Shown here one piece after another: positions 31,877-35,539 of a DNA stretch of 35,539 nucleotides. This DNA comes from an uncultured Butyrivibrio sp. (GTDB lineage Bacteria; Bacillota; Clostridia; Lachnospirales; Lachnospiraceae). The stretch is taken from contig NZ_CAMVPU010000040.1 of NCBI RefSeq assembly GCF_947169445.1, positions 1 to 35,539 on the forward strand, given 5' to 3'. The notes under the pieces were generated by a model. The model did not search any database. It saw only the letters and a program-made list of their open reading frames with translations, and was not told where the DNA came from. A program made the translations under genes and the position numbers. The stretch's first letter is position 1. Each line of letters opens with the position of its first letter.

Positions 31877-32965
31877 TCAATCAGCTGTAACTGCCGATTT
31901 GCGTTCGAATAAATCTTTGATAGCAACATCATATGGTGCGTGAAGCACTCCATACTCTGTAACAATACCGGTTATAAGTTCATTATCTGTGACGTCGAAG
32001 GCCGGATTGTAGACTTTAATACCTTCCGGGGCCATTCGCTCTTTGTACCACATTTCTGTAACTTCCTCAGGTTTACGCTGCTCAATATTGATATCTTCAC
32101 CTGTAGGAGTGCTGATATCTATGGTTGATGTAGGAGCGCAAACATAAAAAGGTATATTGTAACGCTTTGCCACGGTTGCAACAACACTGGTTCCTATCTT
32201 GTTGGCAGCATCTCCGTTTGCTGCAACACGGTCGCACCCTACAAAAATCGCATTAATTGCTCCGCTCTTCATAAGGGATGCCGACATATTATCACATAAA
32301 AGAGTTGTATCAATTCCTGCGGAATGAAGTTCATATGCAGTAAGCCTCGCTCCCTGTAAAAGAGGTCTTGTCTCATCGCAGTATACCTTGATGTTCATTC
32401 CTTTCTCATGGGCAAGATACATAGGCGCTGTCGCAGTTCCATACTTACAGGTCGCAAGCTGGCCTGCGTTGCAGTGAGTCAGAATTCCATAACCATCTTT
32501 TATAAGAGTAAGGCCGTTTTCGCCAATTCGTCTGCAGACATCTATGTCCTCAGCCTTGATTCGTTCAGACTCTGCACGCATCTCTACAATTACTTTTTCT
32601 TTATCAAACTGTCCGTTACAGAACTCCACCACATGCTGTTTCATTCTGTTCAGCGCCCAGGAAAGGTTAACTGCTGTAGGTCTTGAAGAATTAAGATAAT
32701 CGCTCTTTTCCTGAAGCTCATTCATGAATTCATCATAAGTTCCGGCATTTGAATGCTTCATCAAAAGATATAAGCCAAAGCCCGCTGTGACACCTATTGC
32801 CGGTGCACCACGAACCTGCAAAAGATAAATCGCATCCCAGATTTCCTGTCCGGTATGAAGCCTAATCATCTTCGTAGTTCCGGGAAGAAGTGTCTGGTCA
32901 ATAATCTCTATTGCGTCATCTTCATCAATAAGTGCTACTGTCTCGTAGTCCAAAATGCTTGCCAT
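31877..32965 (-). CDS. mtnA: S-methyl-5-thioribose-1-phosphate isomerase
   Basis: A 362-residue enzyme of methylthioadenosine recycling that converts the aldose MTR-1-P to the ketose methylthioribulose-1-P. Diagnostic phrases: DQTLLPGT, LQVRGAPAIGVTAGFGL, RPTAVNLSWAL, the catalytic cysteine in THCNAGQLAT, DETRPLLQGARLTAYEL, the catalytic aspartate in VGCDRVAANGDAANKIGT, and YVCAPTSTID. The size matches the family. An AGGAG site lies ten bases before the ATG at 32965. No mtnK, mtnN or mtnB is nearby, so the rest of the pathway must be elsewhere. It follows the small Sel1-like gene by 33 bases and may share its transcript. Confidence 0.95.
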   Translation of the reverse strand: MASILDYETVALIDEDDAIEIIDQTLLPGTTKMIRLHTGQEIWDAIYLLQVRGAPAIGVTAGFGLYLLMKHSNAGTYDEFMNELQEKSDYLNSSRPTAVNLSWALNRMKQHVVEFCNGQFDKEKVIVEMRAESERIKAEDIDVCRRIGENGLTLIKDGYGILTHCNAGQLATCKYGTATAPMYLAHEKGMNIKVYCDETRPLLQGARLTAYELHSAGIDTTLLCDNMSASLMKSGAINAIFVGCDRVAANGDAANKIGTSVVATVAKRYNIPFYVCAPTSTIDISTPTGEDINIEQRKPEEVTEMWYKERMAPEGIKVYNPAFDVTDNELITGIVTEYGVLHAPYDVAIKDLFERKSAVTAD

Positions 32966-32998
32966 AAGAAGGTTCTCCTATATTCCATCCTGTTCTTC

Positions 32999-33193
32999 TT
33001 AAAGTTTTGTCAATAATTCGATAGCAACTTCACTGCCATGCTTTGCTGCGTATGAAGCCCATTTTATAGACTTAGTAAGGTTCTTTTCACCAAAATCACC
33101 GTTAAAATATCCAACTGCTATCTGCTCAGCAGCATCAATACTTCCTTTTCCCGCCTTATCTATAAGATCTAATAATTTCTGTTTCTTATCCAT
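32999..33193 (-). CDS. Small Sel1-like repeat protein
   Basis: A 64-residue protein consisting of about one and a half Sel1/TPR-like helical hairpins (IDAAEQIAVGYFNGDFGEKNLTKSIKWASYAAKHG). The YFNG...N..KSIKWASYAAKHG spacing is that of Sel1 repeats, normally found in strings. There is no signal peptide. A GGGAG ribosome site lies seven bases before the ATG, supporting a real gene. Its function is unknown; it may be a remnant of a longer repeat protein or a stand-alone adaptor. Confidence 0.7.
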   Translation of the reverse strand: MDKKQKLLDLIDKAGKGSIDAAEQIAVGYFNGDFGEKNLTKSIKWASYAAKHGSEVAIELLTKL

Positions 33194-33273
33194 AAAAAAA
33201 CTCCCTTAGTACTTTGTTACCTGTTACCGGCTCATGCTCTCGTCAATCGCTCAATTTCCATGAACAGTAACCT

Positions 33274-33747
33274 TTACTTTACTTCTATCTTATCCATTCC
33301 TCTAGCCCAGTCCAGAATTGGCCTTGCATCCGGGATAAACAGCTGCGAAGGAATCTCTTTTTTCTCAAAAAATCTATGTTCCAGGACCTCCGAATCTTCG
33401 TCCGAAATCACACCCTCATACTTATTACACTTAAAAATCACTGACAAAGAGTATACCACATCTCCATTTGGATAATGAATTTCCCTGTCATCTCCCGAGT
33501 ACAGTCCAAACAGCTGAAGGTCATTTTCATCAACCATTATTCCTACTTCTTCCGATAGTTCCCGCTTGGCTGCCTGTTTATAAGTTTCTCCCGGCTCTAA
33601 CGCTCCACCAGGTACACACCATTCACCTGTATCACTTCTCTTCTGAAGCAGTACCTGCCCCTTTTCATTCTCTATAAGAACGCCACAACCAACCGTCATA
33701 ACAAGGTCGCGTCCTACAACCTTGCGTAAGTCAGAAATGTAATTCAT
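33274..33747 (-). CDS. NUDIX hydrolase
   Basis: A 157-residue hydrolase of nucleoside-diphosphate-linked compounds. The Nudix box is complete: GGALEPGETYKQAAKRELSEEVGI carries the GX5EX7REUXEEXGU pattern. The N-terminus (LRKVVGRDLVMTVGCGVLIEN) resembles the ADP-ribose/MutT-like subgroup, but the substrate cannot be named. A GAGGTG site lies about eight bases before the ATG. The stop is about 80 bases before the small Sel1-like gene, so joint transcription is possible. Confidence 0.92.
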   Translation of the reverse strand: MNYISDLRKVVGRDLVMTVGCGVLIENEKGQVLLQKRSDTGEWCVPGGALEPGETYKQAAKRELSEEVGIMVDENDLQLFGLYSGDDREIHYPNGDVVYSLSVIFKCNKYEGVISDEDSEVLEHRFFEKKEIPSQLFIPDARPILDWARGMDKIEVK

Positions 33748-33810
33748 GGTTCGTCACCTCATATCTTTTTCTCCGCTGTCATTATACAATAATTATTCAC
33801 TGTTGTGGCT

Positions 33811-34078
33811 TCCAATATTTTTAAACAGGCAGGGAGAATTATAGGTCAGTCATTCGACTGGTTATTGCACAATTTGTGAGTCATTTGCACGAGGAAGATA
33901 ATTCATAAGGATAAAAATAAAAAGGCCAATTCCTGTTTACGGTTTACCAAAATTTTTAAACCGTAGGAATTGGCCTTATTACTTTTTGTCCTATGAATTA
34001 CGACGAGGAAACGCGAACAAATTGTGCATAATCAGAGAATGTCTGACCTATATTCTCCCTGCCGTGAATTTTTTTGGA
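33811..34078. repeat. Long imperfect palindrome (possible MITE-like element) after etfA
   Basis: The two halves of this 268-base region are inverted copies: TCCAA, GGCAGGGAGAA, TATAGGTCAG, CATTC, GCACAATTTGT, TAATTCATA, GGCCAATTCCT and ACGGTTTA occur in order on one strand from the left and on the other strand from the right, separated by small indels and mismatches. No open reading frame of note lies inside. The right end abuts the etfA stop codon. The region could be a miniature inverted-repeat element or a large 3' structure of the etf message. I see no clear target-site duplication. Confidence 0.75.
33922..33977 (-). terminator. Terminator of the etf operon at the centre of the palindrome
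   Basis: The innermost part of the palindrome pairs AAGGCCAATTCCT plus ACGGTTTA with their complements around an AT-rich loop. On the minus strand it is followed by a T-rich run (CCTTTTTATTTTTATCC), giving a strong intrinsic terminator about 100 bases after etfA. It is nearly symmetric and might also stop plus-strand transcription. Confidence 0.85.
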
Positions 34079-35128
34079 TTAGTTCTTTGCAGCGAGAGCC
34101 TCTTTAATCTTCTTGGTAAGAGCTGGAACGATCTTGTTAAGATCTCCAACAACACCATAATCAGCCACATCAAAGATAGGAGCATTCTCATCCTTGTTGA
34201 TAGCGATGATGATATCTGACTCTTCCATACCAGCTACGTGCTGGATAGCTCCGGAAATACCGATAGCGAAGTAAAGCTGAGGACGAACAGTCTTACCTGT
34301 CTGACCAACCTGGAGATCCTTTGGCTTCCAGCCAGAATCTACAACGGCACGTGAGCAGGATACTGTTCCGTTAAGAGCTTCTGCAAGATCTTCAAGAATC
34401 TTGAAGTTCTCTGGGCTTCCAACTCCACGACCACCGGATACAAGGATCTTAGCAGCCTGGATATCAGCAACAGCAGATGCCTCTTTTACAATCTTAACGA
34501 TCTCTGTGTAGCAGTCGTTCTCTTCAAAGCCAGGATTGTAATCAACAACCTCTGCCTTAGCACCCTTAATAGGATCAATCTTCTGCATAACGCCTGGACG
34601 AACTGTAGCCATCTGAGGGCGGAAGTCAGGACAAGCGATAGTAGCGATTGTGTTTCCACCAAATGCAGGTCTTGTCATAAGGAGCTGTTTGTGCTTGGTC
34701 TCTCTAGCTGGTGATGGCTCAAGAGGGAAATCTCCGATATCAAGCTGTGTACAGTCAGCTGTAAGACCTGTATGTACTCTTGATGATACTCTAGGACCAA
34801 GATCTCTACCGATTGCTGTAGCACCAACAAGGAGGATCTCAGGCTTGTACTCATTGATTACAGATGCAAGAGCGTGTGTGTAAGGCTCTGTTCTGTAATC
34901 CTTAAGTGCAGGATCATCAACTACGATTACTCTATCTGCACCATACTCTGCAAGCTTGTCAACAAGACCCTTAACTTCGCTTCCAAGAAGTACAGCTGTT
35001 ACTTTTTTTTCATCAAGGTCTTCTGCAAGACCCTTTGCTTTGCCCAGAAGTTCAAGCGCAATGCTTGAAAGTTCATTGTCTACCTGCTGAGCAAATATAA
35101 ATACACCCTTATATTCTTCTAAAGACAT
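34079..35128 (-). CDS. etfA: Electron transfer flavoprotein alpha subunit
   Basis: A 349-residue FAD-binding subunit that, with EtfB, shuttles electrons to butyryl-CoA dehydrogenase; in butyrate formers this complex usually bifurcates electrons from NADH to crotonyl-CoA and ferredoxin. The C-terminal FAD domain is clear: VSGGRGVGSPENFKILEDLA, RAVVDSGWKPKDLQVGQTG, FAIGISGAIQHVAGM, IIAINKDENAPIFDVADYGVVGDL. The N-terminal half carries the EtfA pattern LLVGATAIGRDLGPRVSSRV with GLTADCTQLD. AAGGAG lies ahead of the ATG. It is the last gene of its operon, 78 bases after etfB. Confidence 0.97.
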   Translation of the reverse strand: MSLEEYKGVFIFAQQVDNELSSIALELLGKAKGLAEDLDEKKVTAVLLGSEVKGLVDKLAEYGADRVIVVDDPALKDYRTEPYTHALASVINEYKPEILLVGATAIGRDLGPRVSSRVHTGLTADCTQLDIGDFPLEPSPARETKHKQLLMTRPAFGGNTIATIACPDFRPQMATVRPGVMQKIDPIKGAKAEVVDYNPGFEENDCYTEIVKIVKEASAVADIQAAKILVSGGRGVGSPENFKILEDLAEALNGTVSCSRAVVDSGWKPKDLQVGQTGKTVRPQLYFAIGISGAIQHVAGMEESDIIIAINKDENAPIFDVADYGVVGDLNKIVPALTKKIKEALAAKN

Positions 35129-35206
35129 GACTCTTCTCCTTTATCTTCAATAATATTTTTTACTAGTGCAAGCACATGTCATTTTGACTTCTGTCTACTA
35201 TATCAC

Positions 35207-35539
35207 TTAGATGACATGTTTCTCAGTCAATTTTCCTACAATGTAATCAACTGCTTCGTCAGCTGAATCAGGAACAACCTTTTCGCCCTGTCCCTTCTTT
35301 ACCTTATCAGAAGCCTTTGCAATCTGTGTAGGTGATCCCTTAAGACCAAGGTTTGAATCGTCAACGTCCTTAAGATCAGCTCTGCCCCATACAGTAACTT
35401 CCTGCTGGAAAGCATCGAAGATTCCGCCTGGAGTCATATATCTAGGCTCATTGAGCTCTGAAAGAGCTGTAACAAGGCAAGGCATCTTAGCCTTAACGAT
35501 GTGATATCTGTCCTCAAACTGTCTCTTAACTTCTACAGT
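35207..35539 (-). CDS. etfB: Electron transfer flavoprotein beta subunit, C-terminal part only
   Basis: The last 110 codons of etfB; the reading frame is open to the window edge (TVEVKRQFEDRYHIVKAKMP before the visible part), so the gene continues beyond 35539. LVTALSELNEPRYMTPGGIFDA is the signature of EtfB, including the ELNEPRYM segment that contacts the flavin domain of EtfA, followed by GLKGSPTQIAKA. It belongs to the but-type etfBA pair; bcd, crt or hbd probably lie upstream outside the window. Confidence 0.94.
   Translation of the reverse strand, partial: TVEVKRQFEDRYHIVKAKMPCLVTALSELNEPRYMTPGGIFDAFQQEVTVWGRADLKDVDDSNLGLKGSPTQIAKASDKVKKGQGEKVVPDSADEAVDYIVGKLTEKHVI

Noticed and set aside
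33216..33270. GTTAC/AACAGTAAC inverted repeat between the NUDIX and Sel1-like genes
   Set aside because: The arms are short, bulged and about 35 bases apart with no T-run; too weak to call a terminator or operator.
1..35539. CRISPR arrays, insertion sequences, prophage genes or integrases
   Set aside because: I found no regularly spaced short repeats, transposase, recombinase or phage gene. The only large non-coding repeat is the palindrome at 33811-34078.

Overview
The window looks like part of the chromosome of a butyrate-forming, plant-polysaccharide-degrading member of the Lachnospiraceae (Butyrivibrio/Pseudobutyrivibrio type). This rests on gene content: an electron-transfer flavoprotein pair and a thiolase of the butyrate route, a 2767-residue cell-surface pectinase, carbohydrate ABC importers without their own ATPase, AT-rich intergenic DNA and strong Shine-Dalgarno sites. 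The genus is an inference. Every gene I accept, including the tRNA, is on the minus strand, so transcription runs from high to low coordinates.

Right to left: 34079-35539 holds the end of etfB and all of etfA, followed by a roughly 270-bp imperfect palindrome with a terminator at its centre (33811-34078). Next come a NUDIX hydrolase, a 64-residue Sel1-like protein and MtnA (31877-33747). A structured leader then precedes a cobalt/nickel-type ECF importer, cbiM-cbiQ-cbiO (29026-31684). A thiolase and a REC/HD-GYP response regulator follow as a pair (26485-28827) that ends in a good terminator.

The centre (11696-26268) is one apparent ten-gene operon of about 14.6 kb. It encodes a lipoprotein solute-binding protein with Ig-like tail domains, a membrane-anchored binding protein with two extra beta-sandwich domains, a permease pair, an NHL/TPR membrane protein, a YIP1-like membrane protein, a large membrane-anchored DUF5696-like protein, a second permease pair and a LacI-family regulator. 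There is no ATPase gene, so a shared MsmX/MsmK-type ATPase elsewhere is expected. The promoter is a near-consensus site with a perfect cre/LacI-type operator at the predicted transcription start.

Beyond a tRNA-Arg(ACG) gene with its own consensus promoter lies the giant pectinase gene (2813-11116), with pectin methylesterase (CE8) and pectate lyase (PL9) domains in one chain. A related operator precedes it, which suggests that depolymerisation at the cell surface and uptake of the products share a regulator. The left end (1-2743) is a compact operon: a THUMP rRNA methyltransferase, an amidase-fold protein that has lost its zinc-binding histidines, and RdgB. It is probably driven by a promoter embedded in the pectinase terminator.

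The most promising system is the central operon: two binding proteins, two permease pairs and three accessory membrane or extracytoplasmic proteins of unassigned role, apparently tied by operator sequence to a surface pectinase.
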